A stretch of DNA of 64,000 nt from Clavelina lepadiformis (GCF_947623445.1 NC_135247.1:17238501-17302500); one strand, 5' to 3'. Positions 45,107 through 59,400 are shown, counted from the first letter of the stretch. Numbers and translations: made by a program. Notes: a model not told the origin generated them from the letters alone.

Positions 45107-48100
45107 ATGGACAGTGAATCGACTCCTGTAAGCCTGACTGCTGTTCCAACAGTTGTTTCCACGCCGTTGGTTGCTCCTTCACCGAATATATCGACGGCGA
45201 ACCGAAGTGAACTAGAAAAAACCAATACACACATAGCCAAAAGAAGCATTTCAAAGAACGACGAGAAAGAACTTGATTCAAATGCAGATGACACAGAAAG
45301 TTTGGATTCCAACAGCAGCAAGAAGGTAGATCTTTGAAGTTTTGGTGTTTAGAAGTAACGTACTGTATATACAGCATAAGTATGAAACGCAAATTCAGAT
45401 TGCAGAAACACAAATTTTGGCGTGACAGTGTGCACTATAACCTCAGTTGTCTCTTTATTTGTTATTAATAGCCATTCAAACAATAACTATAATTATTGGT
45501 AAGCTTGATAGTTTATTATAAATCTAGACAGACTGGTAAATGTAAACAAGTTTATCTAGACAGTAAATGTACAAAAGTTTACTGAACACATTGACAAATG
45601 GGGTATAGTGCAGAAGTGCATAACCGCAGGATGCATTTGTATACTAGACCCCAGCTGCTCATATTGTGTTGTCACTTGGTTGCGCACTTCTACACTAGGC
45701 CCGGTAAATGTTGTTTATGTTCGTGCCATACTTTCCGTCATTGGCATCTTGCGTTTCAGCTTATTTTGTCAAATTACAATTAATCTTGGAGTTAATTGTA
45801 CTCAGGATGTATCTCCACGCTATCCTCGCAACACTTCCCGAAGCGTAACTATGCAGACGCTCTTGCAAGAAGGTGTTCTTGAGCCCGGACATGCAGTATT
45901 ATCCATCGATTACTTGGTATCACTTCACAATGTTGTTTAGATAATTATTTTGTATTTCCATATGAATTTATTTTGATACTGTAGTTCATTGACGTACATT
46001 TATAGATTTTGTGATGTTTATTACATAATTTTTATTCTAGGGCCAAAAATATTGTGGAGACTTGCTAACAACAGGAAAAATTCTGTGGGAGAACTCGCAT
46101 TTTGCATCGCCAAGCTCATGGGCAACTCACATAAAAAAGAAAGTCAATCCATCGAAAAAGTCTGGCTGCGGTTGGAATTCTGTTAAATACAAAGTAGGTG
46201 TGTTGTATTTTTCCATACAGTACTCATGTGGGTTTTAATTTACTTCAATCAGTGTCTTTATCAGTAATACTTGTCTCTTAAGTTCTTCAAATTTAGGAAT
46301 TCTGTGCACATTTTAGATAATTTCCAAATAATGCTAAAATACTTGAGTAAAAAGGAAAAGGAATATCCACTGTAAAACTAATTTTCTAGGGAAAAAAGTT
46401 GGACAAATTAAAGTCAAACTGGGTTCGTAAGAATAACCCAAGCCTTTCCACTGGACTTTCACCGGCTTCTGTAAGTTTAATACCGAAATAAGTTGTAAAA
46501 CATTTAAACTATTTTTATGCTTTATTACACTTATTGACTTCGTGTAACCTTGAATTTTCAATTTAATCTTATGTGCAAATACTTAGCATGCTGAAATCGC
46601 TTTTAAAAACTATTTTTATACTTTATTACACTTTTTAGCTTTGTATAACTTTGGATTGTCTAGTCATTTTTATGTGCAATTATATATTTAGCGTACTAAA
46701 TTCACTTCTTTCAGAACGTGGATGATGATTATGCAAATCAGACTCAAAACACATATGTTGACAACAGAATGATGAGAAAGATTTTGAGATTTGCTGACTT
46801 AAAACAGCATACTAATACGTAGGCAGCATAATTATCTAGGCAAAAACCTTACTGCACTGTAGTACTAAACCTGTTGTATTTGTATAGCATTACCAACTTT
46901 CATATTAAGATTCAAGTGCGTACTTTACACTTTCATAACTGAAGGGATCCCAACACTATGGTGGAGTATGAATGTTTCAATGAGAATGCTGGAAAGCCCC
47001 AGCCTTTTACAGTGATGGTATCAACTTCAGTGCTTCTGATGATTGACTTTCATTGCCACCTGACAACCAACGAAGTGGTGGGCTACTTGGGTGGAAAATA
47101 CGACCCTGTTAAGAAATGTATTATAATAATAAATATAATAGTAGCATATAATGTAATACTGTGTATAGTACGATCAACTCAACACATCTAAATGCTTTGG
47201 CTTAAATTTTATTCAATATCTGTAAAACAGTGTGAGATCCACCTAGTACAGAATCTCTCCTGTTTGAAATGTATAAATAATGAATAGGGATGAATACATA
47301 TTTGCAGAATTGCAGTAGCGTAGGTAGACTTCTATTCACTATTGCATATGTTTACTGCCCATCACAGGCTTGTATTTAATGCAAACATTTCCGTGTCGAT
47401 GCAAGCTCGGTGACCACGACAATGCTGGAAGTATTGAACAGGAGGTAAACCTAAGCATAAAAACTATCGTGCAAGTATTTTTACATCTTAATCCTGTGCT
47501 TGTGTTCATTTGTTGATAAAACTTGGTTATTATTTGATCCTCGTTTCATTTTTTACATTGTGTTGATTGCTTCGCTGTCAGATCGCTAACAACCTGATGA
47601 TGCGAGGTCTTTCCAGGGTAGGTTGGTATCATTCCCACCCAACGTCAGCGGCGTTGCCCACTCTTCGAGACATTGACGTTCAGTACGAGTTGCAAGCTAC
47701 TACAAACGCCCACCCGGCAATTGGATTCATTTGTGGTACTGTTTTTCAGTGTAATGGCGATAAATCTTATCTGATTATGAACGTTACAGTATTCAAACTG
47801 TGATTGTTTGTGGTTTGAACTTGTGCATTTACCGGCTTGTCCAAATGTAAGACTGTATGCATTTCATTGTGTAATATATTAACTCTTAAAAAGTCTCCAA
47901 GGGCTTTATTTTGGATACAACTTAATTTTTACAGTTGTTTATATGTTCTCTAACTTGAACACTTAAAGTAGACTTTCTAGTATGAAGTGACGCTTATAAA
48001 ACCAACCAAGATGCAACAACTAAAAGTCGTCTTACAGAAAAGCATGTTAATATTATAGTTATCGAGCTTACTGCCACTATGTTCGTATTATCCTGATTAT

Positions 48101-48967
48101 GTTTATTTGTGAGTTGCCAAACATATTTCTATGAAGCGCCATTTGATATGAGGGATATGACCCGGAGTGAGTCAGCCTACAGTGCATTTTGGGTAATTTA
48201 CCCGCATGAACACAGCCAAGACGCAGTTTCGTTCGGTATGCCAATGAAACTGATGTACACTGAATGTCCAGAACAAACTATTCATCCTGACCTTTTGAAT
48301 GAAATGGTACTTATGCTCATTTTGTCTTGGTAATCTGTTGGAGAATACATAAAATTTACCTTAACTACTTGTCAATGCAGTATCGTTATAATATGCTCAA
48401 CCTGAAACCTGTTTATCTTGTTCCTATCCTGTAGCGATTGTTGATTGAGTTCTACAAGCATCAACCTGATCTGATTATTTTCAACAAACTGTGGAATGGG
48501 GTTATGACCTACCTTGACAAGATCAAAGTAAGCATTGGCGTTGATTTTCAACACTGGAATAAGATCGTTGATCGCAGATAATTTCATGTTATCTAATCTA
48601 TTGTCAGCTGTTGCTGTAGAATACGCAGAAAACCGTAATTTGTTCGTGGTAACCCATTAAAACTGGTTTAGTTGTAATTATTATTTTGTAAAGCCGATTA
48701 GTAATTATTTCTTATCAAAATAACAACTAAACTTTCCAAATTGTTTTAGAAATAAAATTCACATACATGCAATTCCTAGGAAACCACGCAGAACATATTT
48801 CTTAACAACACTCATACATTTGCTCGTGTGTAATTAATTTTCAGCTCTGCATGCAGAGGAAGCTATCTAAGGATCAATCCGGAGCACAACTGATGCAGTT
48901 TGTTCATGACTTACTCACCAGCGTGTCTCCTCCTCCTGCTCCTCTTGCTCCTCCTGCAATAAGCTAG
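45107..48967 (+). CDS. MPND: MPN domain-containing protein (MPND)
   Basis: JAMM/MPN+ family protein with an N-terminal RAMA domain, related to MYSM1 and linked in mammals to chromatin. Eleven exons: 45107-45325, 45806-45916, 46041-46193, 46390-46470, 46715-46818, 46945-47117, 47368-47444, 47582-47735, 48137-48306, 48435-48527, 48845-48967; 485 aa against 471 in human, all phases consistent. After a low-complexity Ser/Asp N-terminus comes the RAMA domain (TMQTLLQEGVLEPGHAVLSI, then KKVNPSKKSGCGWNSVKYKG and KLDKLKSNWVRK). The MPN domain has NEVVGYLGGKYDP with the first glutamate, and GWYHSHPTSAALPTLRDID with the His-x-His...Asp metal ligands. The usual JAMM serine is threonine here. The protein ends in a short Pro/Ala tail. 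The exon 9 acceptor at 48136 was picked because it restores phase and the C-x-P-F motif seen in human. Confidence 0.92.
45639..45656 (+). repeat. Inverted repeat pair, member 2
   Basis: Partner of 44259-44276, inside MPND intron 1. The shared core is 18 bases, with diverged similarity around it. Confidence 0.4.
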
Positions 48968-50425
48968 CGAGTAGACACAGCACTGCCATTTGGTTTTGAC
49001 TATGCTTACACCTTCCTTTTGTATCAAGCTAAAGTTTCAAGCCAGTTGAATTAACCTGACATGATTTAACCTAACTGAACTGCCAAACCAGTCACCATTG
49101 CTAGGTGCTGCACATCCTGTTTTATGCATCATTATGTACTAAGATCAAACCTTTCTGTTTTTGGTTTCATATTTTGCAATTTCCGAATACCGGCAATTTC
49201 TTACTCTGTTGCCATAATTCAATACAATTAGTCAATTACGCATTTCGCTGCAATAACTTTTGAATTTTCAGGTTAGTAACATTGGTTATGCAAAGGTATA
49301 AGACTTAGAATTCCAGTTAAAAAAGTGCAGTTGCAAGCATTTCTGATGATCATTTCCTACAACTTCTGTGTGGGATTGCTTGCGGCAGTATACAAGCAAG
49401 ATGCATAAAATACAAATGCCAGGGTGATTGGTAGACCAACTAAAGGTTGTATTGATGAGACGGTTTCAATACAATAAAGACCAAGAAAGCCTGCCACTGT
49501 ATTTCAAACATAGGGTTGGTGCAAGAAATACAGCTGAGATACATGTTGGCCATGGCACGTTTTATCACGGACCATTCAATACTTAAGAAAGAACGTGTTA
49601 GTTACATGCAAGAAAAATAAATTGTCTCCATTGTTTACCAAAAAGTTGGCCTGATCGATGGCAAAAAGCACAAGACCAAAGCAATTGGCCAGCCTTTGCT
49701 CTTTTTATAACATAAAATACATTTCAAGATTTTTGTTCGAGCCGTTTTTCTTGTTAAGTATGATTATGTAGAAGCATTTTGAGCAGTTTTGAAACGGCAA
49801 CACGGCTATTGTGACAAAGGTCTTATGCAAGAAAAAGTATAAACTGTTCCGGTCCAGTGCACATGTGATCTTAATTTGTGATGGTTTGTTGTTGTTATGG
49901 CGTTTGCTGAGTGTAGGTTCAGGCTAAAGTTGACGTTTTGTGCTGGTTCAAAATTAAGGCTTTTTGGCTGATTTTTTTGGAAACAATTAAGGGAAAAAGT
50001 TGTTTAAAAGTTGAAGCATTTGGTATGAGAATTCCAGATACGAGAATTTGCTCAAAATACTGCATTAAGTCCTTTTAACCTACATCTCGGCGGATACAAA
50101 AACTCAGACTTGTTTAGAAGCAAACTCAAATTGAAAATCTACCTTGCATTGTTTAAGATAGGTCTTCGGATGGGCCTACAGGCCCTTAAAGAGAAGCAAA
50201 AGTGACCTTCCAATGGCATTTAAATAAACGATAAGTTTTATGGAAGCTAAAAAAGCTACTGCATTATGAGATGTATTTCCAAAATTGAACTTGGCAGTCT
50301 ACATCACAAGAAAGGTATCGCAGAAATTTATACATACAGGGCAATGTGAATCAGATAAACACCAACACGAATCATTATAAATGCAGCAAAGTTTCATCGT
50401 ATATGAACTCGGTGACAGTTGAGAC
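48968..50425. other. Convergent spacer between MPND and the complement gene
   Basis: AT-rich sequence holding the 3' UTRs of both genes. No open frame with coding character and no element recognised. Confidence 0.4.
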
Positions 50426-53400
50426 TTAATAATCTGAAGCTTCTTTGAGCTTCCTCTTAACCCACGGCATCATCCGCAAGACGTTTGTGTAGTATCCTGG
50501 AAAAGGTTTGGTAATGCCTTCACGTCGGTATGTTTTCCAACAACCAAATGCAGAGGATACGATGCCAAGTTGTACCCAACATGACTCAGCAGTGGACGAA
50601 TCATAAACCTGAAAAGTAACGTTGTTATTATTTTACCTTTTAAACCTGGCTCCTTATACTTCATGGTTTTTGTTAACAAACAGCGATGGTTAGCTGAAAT
50701 ACCAAGCCGCACTCACCTGACTAACTAACGGACCACCACCGTCTCCTCGACAAGAACTGACATGTCTTTGTTCATTTTTAGGCACAGCACAAAGTAAGTT
50801 GTCTGTATATTCAAGTGGCGGAAGGGACCCAACGTATTCAGGGTTAGTTACAATACTTCGACATCTGAAAGGAATAGCTGAGTTTAGATTATACATTCTA
50901 ACAAAGTATTGAAAATAATTTTCTTATCCTGCATATAGTTTCAGATTGTTGTAAAACTTGCAATGCATCTTCTTCTATCTGCACTAATCCTTGTCTTAAG
51001 ACATCGGTTAATGCTTGAAGCGGAGGTCGATCACTTGACGAGAGAGGTAGCGTGTATCCGAACCCTGTGATAACTGCCAGATGACGTTTCTTAGCTCGTC
51101 CAACCTCAAATAGAAAGTCATCTGTAAACAAATGACGTATCGTAAATTACATTCTATTTGAATAAGACTGACGATACTAGACAGTAACAGCAGGCGAAAT
51201 ATATTTCTGTCTTAAGATTTTACATTGGTTAATTATGACGTATGGTAAATTGGTAGGGTGTGGTATGGTAATCTTGATCCTCTTGAAAGTCTTTGCACGA
51301 CTTGAACCCGGCTATGATTCCTTGTCGCTCACGCCCCGATTTTCGAGCTAGTCTCGGTGCAAATTCAGATTGCCACCTATTTTTCATACTGATTTTATAT
51401 ATAGCTTTTCTCGAATTTAGAACGGCCCAACAGGTCAACTGAACAGGAGCAAGTGTACTTAATGCCTTGCCCAAGGGCATTACAACGGTATAGCACCACT
51501 GGGGATCGAAACAGGGTCCGCATCTACTTTGACGCCAGTTCTCAAACCACTCGGCTACCGAGTTGACATTAGTTATAGGCCCACATTATTTTTGTGACAA
51601 TATATAGGAAATCATAAAGTTTACTTTGTATTCTGCAACTCTCTTCTTCAGTTTCACTTCCATCCAAAAACGAATATTTTTGAAGATAGTTTTCAACGCA
51701 GTTGTTCTCCATACAAGGCAAGCAAACCGGACGTATATATTCAGTGAAGTTGACCCATCCAACGTTTGGTATTCTATCTCCCCAAGTTGCTCCGTTTGTC
51801 AATAACTGATCTCCAATTTTAATCTGCGGTTTATTATTTAAATAAACTAAACTGGTTACCAAACAGGTTATAGGTCAGCTATAAACCTGCGTCACTCTCA
51901 AGAACAAGTATCATCAAAAGAAAAATGAAAGAGTGTTAGAAGCAAGTTGTTACAGCAATAACTTAATGCTCGTGCAATCATAATCACTTGTCTTCTTGTA
52001 AATTATATTTTGTAGTTTTAGAACCAAAGGTCAACATTTCTTGACGTAAACGTCCCTAAATGCCTCGCATGCTTGACTTTACATTACTGTCGATGAACGA
52101 TTTTAGCTTTATCTAGAGTTTTCAAGACATACTTACAAGAGCAACATCATTGTTGAAGTGGTCATAATTTTCATGAATAATGATTTGTTCAGAATAATAT
52201 ACTTTAACAGTAGGTGGAAGCCCTTCAAATATGGGCCGTCTGTGAAGCCCTATTTGAAAAGAAAAACATACCAATGCGATAGTGTTTCCAGCTATTTAAA
52301 GTTAACTTTTCTAAGCTTAATAAGACAAGGCTCAAACCTTACCATAAGTTACGAGCACTCTGCCGCTTTCTGTCCTAAAGACCTGTGCTGCTGTTAAAAC
52401 CCACCGGTTATTGATCACGCTACCACTACCTCTGAACGATGGTTGTCGATATGTCTATGATAATGACAAATATTTAAGTGATAGATCAGCCAATAATAAA
52501 CATTGCTATCATCTTTCAGATGTGTGTTACCAGTACGAGGTATACATGGTTTCATTTCAACACTCCATAGACTATCTGTAAAGTTTAACGTGATTTTATG
52601 ACTGCATTAAAAGGCCTATCGAGTTAAGGCCAAACACATATAAATCATGACTTAAAGAATGATAATTACACGTTATGCGCAAATAATTATTATATAATAT
52701 TATTAAAACAAAAATATATTATGCTGGATATGGGTAAGTTTTTCAGTCTACAAGTTTGCCACAAAAGCACTTTTTCTCTACGAAGACATTTGTTTTACCA
52801 TCCGTACCCTTTGACTTGTTTTGTATTCTATCAGTTTAACCTTTCTGCTTTCAATATTAAAACAAAAACCCATAAACTAGTTACACCAAAGCACACAATG
52901 TATCATCCTGAATATTCAACCAAGTGAAATAGAACATGGCTGATATTTAAACCAAACATAGGTTATGTTGGTATTTTTATTCAAAATGCATTTACTAGTC
53001 ACAATGTCACTATACCATGTGACAATTGTAACATTGTTCGCCTCAACCTGAAATTGCATTTTTATATAAATTTGTTTCTTACGCTGTGAAGAATTCATCA
53101 GAGCTTCTTTACTCGAGTACTAATTTCTCAGTACTTGGTTGTATTTGATTTTTTTTTAAATACTTGAGTTGGTACTTACCTATCATTTTTATAGTTAATT
53201 TGTTACTGCATATTAATCCTTCTTAAATAAGTTTATCACACTATATAAGCTGAAGCAACAGTACAGTACCGTTCGTGGCATTTTCCGAAGCATTTTTTAC
53301 ACCATTACCCTTTTGATTATTATATTCGCCTACTATGTTTAAGAATGAAAGAATTCAAGAATTATTCTGCAATGTTTATATTCCAGTGCTAGGGTACCTA

Positions 53401-56400
53401 TGTTGAGTACTTGGTACTTGCGGTTTGGCCTGGTACTTGAATCTCTTTTACTTGTACTCAAGTAATAAAATTAGTACTTGTATATACAGCTCTGGAGTTC
53501 ATATGTTGTATGAGAAAAAAATTCAGTTTCACACTAAACATTTATGCTCTGCTTAACAATAAAATGATAGCAGCAAAGTCTGTGATCACCTGAGATATGC
53601 TATGACGGCGTTCTGTTATGACAACATGCCAGGGCCATGCTCTGTCAGTCGCTTCATCACCATTCATGATCCTGTCTAATCGTGCTTGTTCTCTGATGCT
53701 GCCAACGTCACCAGCTTTCCCACATACACTGTAGTCTAAACAGATTTACAAACAATAAAAAAAGTTTAAAATGGCTTTTGTTTCATGCTTCATGGCAAAT
53801 CATTGCTTTTTATCAAATAGATCAAATAATAAATCATGCTGGGAAGGCATCTGTAGCTTCTGTTATTTCTTTTTCTGTTATTTCGATTTCAATGTTGTGA
53901 TTTATGCATTGAAGGATTTTAAGACAAGTTCAAATACGAGCAAAATAAGTAAAAAATCGTAATAAGGCTGATTATCCTGACAAGTTTAGGAACACACTAA
54001 GAGAGTAAACAAGCAAGAGTTTTATTCAGCGTCAGATTCAAATTTATCAATAAAAGTTTAAGCTATGAAAACAAAACTCGGCAGTAAAATATAATGGTTT
54101 TGTTTCAAGTTTTTCACTGCTTTTCTTTAATATTTGAACCAAACCTGTTCTGGCATCTGTGATTTTATCCAGCGCATCATTTATCAGATAAAAATCTTCA
54201 AGCAAATGCAAATTTTTATCATTATCCTGAGAAAGTTGAAAAAACTCAGTGTAAGCGTCCTCATCCAATCCTGGCTTCACACAACGCACGCAGCCGGTGA
54301 CCACATAGAACTGCGATAATTGTTTCAACAAAGTTTCAGTATAACATCAAACATTATTTCAGTATAAATAATAAATATAAATAATAAATAATAAATGAGA
54401 ATAACCAGCAATACAAAAGCATAATTCCTACCATAGGTTCCTGTGTAGAAGAACTCAAACTAACCATGGAAAACGAGGGAGAAGGTCCCAAATCTCGAAC
54501 CCCTTAAGATAAAATACGGATAAAACTGTATGACATCTATTTCAAACGATTCTTTCTAAAAGAATTTTTTCTGATAGACTTAACACAATACACTTTATAT
54601 ACTACAATTTGTCAAACACCCGAAATGTTTAAATTGAAACAACATCAAAAATATTACAAAAAATTAAAGTCGTTTTTTTCTAATTTTTTAGTATAATTTG
54701 ATGCTTTATACTTAACACGTAGTGGTATATTTACTACTACTTTCCATTTACTACTTACTGATATCAAACACACTAACATGCTTTAACTGATACAAATACC
54801 TTCAAGAAACAAGAAGATGTGATGTTTTGAATTAAGCTTGACTTGATGTTGTAAAATATTCATTGAATCTGCCACAGATTCTAAAGCTGCTGATGTATTT
54901 CTTCCTTCGCCTATTTCTCTTCGAATTGATTCTGAAATCGAATTGAAATTTTAACTAATACTTGAACTTGCAGAATAAGATGTTATATTTTAAAGGTTTT
55001 TGACTGCATTCACCTCTGCTTTTGTAGATACCATAAAGCCTGTCTTTCACAGCGTAACACATAGATGGGTTATGACGAACAAAACACCGATTGCCCAAGA
55101 TCCATTTTGTTCGTGAAGCAAATACAAGGATCTTTATAGTTGGTCTATTTGTATTTTCTTTTAGCTAAATCAAATTTTTATAAAAGTTATTAACAGGTTT
55201 ACAATATTATCTTATAAAGCCAAACTAAAGCTTTAATTTATTGAATAAAGTTAACCAAATAATTTATTAGCCAAGACACTACACAAATGTTTTGCAACTC
55301 CTTTCTCCACAAAACTATACGCTAAAGAATTACCAAATAAAAATACACATTCCTCAAAAAATTCTCCAAGCAAAACTTTTTATATAATGCGTACTTAAGT
55401 ATGAAGAAGCATCACCAAATATTAATCGTGTAAAGACCCAACGCAGTTTGACGATTTATATACTGCGATAGCATACCACCTCCTGAATACTTACTAACCC
55501 TCTGTGCAAGTCTCGCAGCAAACGTAACAGAATTAGTCAAGGCTTCATCAGAGACTTTACCGGAAAGATCAAACACAAAATATATCTCGTGACCAGCTTG
55601 ATGTGAAGCAGAAATAAAACTTGGTTTGTTATCTGCAAGACATGTAACATTTACAAATAGAATAATGTCATGGTGTATTGTAACCAATTCATACAAAAAC
55701 GTTAGACCTACATAAAATTTGAGAAATACAACAAGTAGAATATCAAATGACTGACGTACAATATCACTAAAATGAATCACGTATTTACCTACACATGCGG
55801 GTGGTGGTTCGGTCCATTTCCCATCTCGGCATATTGATCTAAGAGATCCATGTTTGTTACCAAGCATATGATATCCTTGATTACATCTAAATTCTACCAT
55901 TAAAATGAGAACTTGTGGAACAAGACGTCTGAAAAAGCTGTTAGGATTTGGCACGGGATCAGCGCAATCTGTCTCTAAAAAGACAGCTTTTAAATTAAAA
56001 ACCAGTTTGGTCACTTACCATAAAACTTACAACAAAACATTGTGCAACAATTATGATAGGGTATCTGATTTGCATCTTTACACTGTCAGTTGAAAAATCA
56101 AAATGAAGACTTTTCATTCATTCTATCCATTTTACTTGAAAGTTACATTGCAACAGAATGTGACATCATGAACACCATAAATAATCGTAATTCACTTTTT
56201 ATGCAAAATAAAGTTCTTGGTGATTAAAAAAGTGGCAGAGAGATTAATCCCGTAAAAACAAAATCACAAATTTTTAAAACACACTCAAAGTATTCATGAG
56301 AATCTGACCCAAAGAGTTGTATAATATCAAAGATGTAAAAAATATACTCACTTCTACATAATGGTGAGGATCCAGACCACCACTTATCAGATCTACATGT

Positions 56401-59400
56401 TCTGTTTCTTGTACCTACCAATGTATAACCAATCTTACATGTGTAAGTTATTGTTCTACCATGTTTTCTTCCTCCATTAATCAACCCATTCTGTATTGGG
56501 GTGGGGTCATCACAAATTGCATCTAAGAAAAAAATGTTAGTTAAAATATTTTATCTAGGTTTTACCGTGTAAACTTAACCCACAGTGGCCTAAATAATTC
56601 TTGAATTCAAAATTATAACTTTGAAATAATATAAAGTAATTCACCAAATAGTTTTCGCGTAGGCTTCGGATCGCAATTATTACATAGTAATAGTGCAGAA
56701 AACAAGCAATACTCTGAATGTAACACCAGGATAATTAAGATTTAAAAAACGTGAAAATTTAAGCAAACCAGGATTAAAACAAGACATTCCACAAACATCA
56801 TCGCATCTGCATCGTTTCGATGCTCCCCGGCAATCTGCATCAGTCTGACAAGATTTCCTGCATTGTCTTCCTTCTTCGACAAGTGTCAAATTTCTCGTGC
56901 AACTCTCTACTTGGGCTGCATAAAAAATAGGATTTCTAAAGTTCCAGTAACATTGAGGAAATGTGAGATTATTACCTTCAAATAAGTTGTTCTTCAGCCA
57001 TGGAATCAGTGGCAATAGGTTCGTATAAAAGCCGGGATAAACCACTCTTGAGTTGTTGACATAGGACACAGTGGCACAACCAAAACCCCAACTTACAATG
57101 CCAAGTTGAAGCCAACAACTTTTGCCATTTGCGTTACTTTTAACCTTGCAGATATATATTAATATTGTAAAAGGGTTTCATTTAAATAAGCTTACAGAAA
57201 ATGAAAATATATATTACATATATTGTCGTACTACCTGTCTCACTAATGGGCCACCGCTGTCTCCGAAACAAGCATCTACAACACGTTGAAGAGTACCGCC
57301 AACACCACACATCATTCTGTCGGTGAATTGAACAGTACTTGCAAGTCCGTCCTGAATCATAGCTGGAACTATTTCTCTGCATCTACACACAAGCAGTGCA
57401 ACACGCTTAACATGACAGGTACTATCTCTTGGTATGTAAACACAGGCAGTCCAAGCACACTTAACGTGATGTGGAGGAGGACTTAACAAGCAGTGCAAGC
57501 AAACTTTAACACAATGCAGACCTTCAACTAGAGAGCTGACATACAAATAGTTTGCCAAAAGTATTTTGCCAGAATTGAACAAAATACAGTTTTTGAGCTA
57601 ATTTCTGATATGATATAAATATCACAAACACAAACCATAAACATGACATCTACCTACATCACAATTTACAGCACACAAGTCAACTGACAAATGTTTGCAG
57701 TATATGCAGTATGCTTATTACATTAAAAAAGAAAAACGTTGGTTTGCATTTCTAAAAGGGAAGCCAAACTGGTAAAACCTTGCATTTTTTCTTAGTCTTA
57801 TTGCTGCTTGTTTTAAATATTCTGCCTTAAGCCCTTGTTCAGTGATGCCAAATCCAGTTATTGCAGCCAAGATATTTTTAGTATCTCTATCATCTTCCTG
57901 ATATATCCAGGCACCTTAAAAAATAACGAAAGAGTAACCACTGTGCATTTTATCTGTAAACAGGCGAACAGTACCTTCTTTTCTACACCTTATATCTTCA
58001 TTCTCTGCTCCATTTATTATTCCTAAACTTCTCAGATGATCTCCAGCACAATTGTTCTCCATGCATGGCAGACAAACTGGTTTTATGTAAGTTGTGTAAT
58101 TCAACCAGCCACCTTCGTTTGTCTGCTGCCATTGGTTGCCATTTTGATTATATTGTCTGCCAACTTTTATCTGGAAATTAGTTTCATTTCGGATAATTTT
58201 ATGGAATAAGCTGCAAACTAAAACTATTTCCAAGCGTCATCAAACGTACACTGTAATTTGCTGAGATTGCACGGTGCTGAAAACATATCTTTAGTAGAAA
58301 TACTATATAAAAAGTCCGAAATTTGCAGCGCAGAGCATACACATTCATCTAAGCCATTAACTGTTTACCAAGATTCAACAAAAATACAATTAAAGCTTTT
58401 TTATTTACATACCAAAGCAATATCATAATCATAGTTCTCTGGCGTTTCTCTGTAGCTTGGGTGAATGATTACTTGAGCTGCATTGAATATTTTCACATAC
58501 TGTGGTAGCACAAAGTTTTCTATGCTTTGAATTCTAAAAATACCTATAAATATTAAGATTAATCAGATAAAATGGGTTTTATATAATGAACTTAAAATGC
58601 ATTGTAAAACAGCAGAGCTTCCAAAACTAACTTCATTTACCGTAAGTCATTGGGTAACATTTTGAATACTCAGGAACATAGCACAAAAATTTCCTTTGTA
58701 ACACGCTTACCAAATGTCACCAAAATACTTTGTTCCCAGTTTCCAGTTTTCTTAAAAGCTGTGTCATTATTAAACAAATGAGCAGCAGTGAGGACCCACT
58801 TATTATTTATCAAAGATCCACCGCCACGAAATCCACCACCACGGCCACCAGCGTACGTCTAATTAAAATATCAAACAGAAATCTACAAAATCACCAGGTT
58901 TTGAAGAACAACTGAACATACCAATTAGAACACTTACCTTAGAAACCGTAGAACGCTGTATTGTGACAACAACTTGCCAAGGCCATGCCCCAACATTGGC
59001 GTTGTTTCCATGAATAATTTTACCGATTCCCAAATTTTTTCCTATTGCACCAATATCACCAGCTTTGCCACATTCATGCAAAGTGTTTTGAACAATGCCT
59101 ACATAAATCACAGTATTTAACACACAGATAAAAAATAGCACTTTGCATAACTCTGGAAGTAATGGATTGGTGTTAAACATTATACAAGTTATTGACATTT
59201 TGTCAATTTTTGCCCATTAATTAATTATCAATTGAATACTACTGACAATTAACTGCTGTATATTTTGTCAATGACATCAATTAAAACTAAGTGCTGATGC
59301 AAGAAATGTTTTCACATTGCAATAAGAAACCTGTACAAGTAAAAATACTCATACACAAGATACCTTGTCCTATGCCACACTTGAAACAATTATACAGATG

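Larger units (their letters stand above)
50426..56522 (-). other. Factor B unit 2: two CCPs, vWA, pseudoprotease
   Basis: CCP exons are 56522-56352 (TYTCKIGYTLVGTRNRTC, WWSGSSPLC) and 55974-55789 (FRCNQGYHMLG, CRDGKWTEPPPAC). The vWA domain starts IYFVFDLSGKVSDEA, so the second serine of the metal motif is Lys, and includes GRNTSAAL. The protease linker reads SVCGKAGDVG and RAWPWHVVI. The catalytic His is Gln in WVLTAAQVF (52454-52343), Asp is kept in NNDVAL (52249-52137), and the catalytic Ser is Gly in CRGDGGGPLV (50864-50717). The fold-forming residues and the C-terminal PGYYTNVLRMMPWVK are kept. Exon 51121-50929 is followed by GATAAG, not GT. Confidence 0.85.

Noticed and set aside
45039-45413. 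124-aa minus-strand open frame
   Set aside because: Antisense to MPND exon 1, which carries the in-frame start and correct donor phase.
56500-56770. Boundary between two separate complement genes
   Set aside because: Considered, but there is no poly(A) signal, promoter or signal peptide in about 250 bases, and the exon phases match across the gap; kept as an alternative only.
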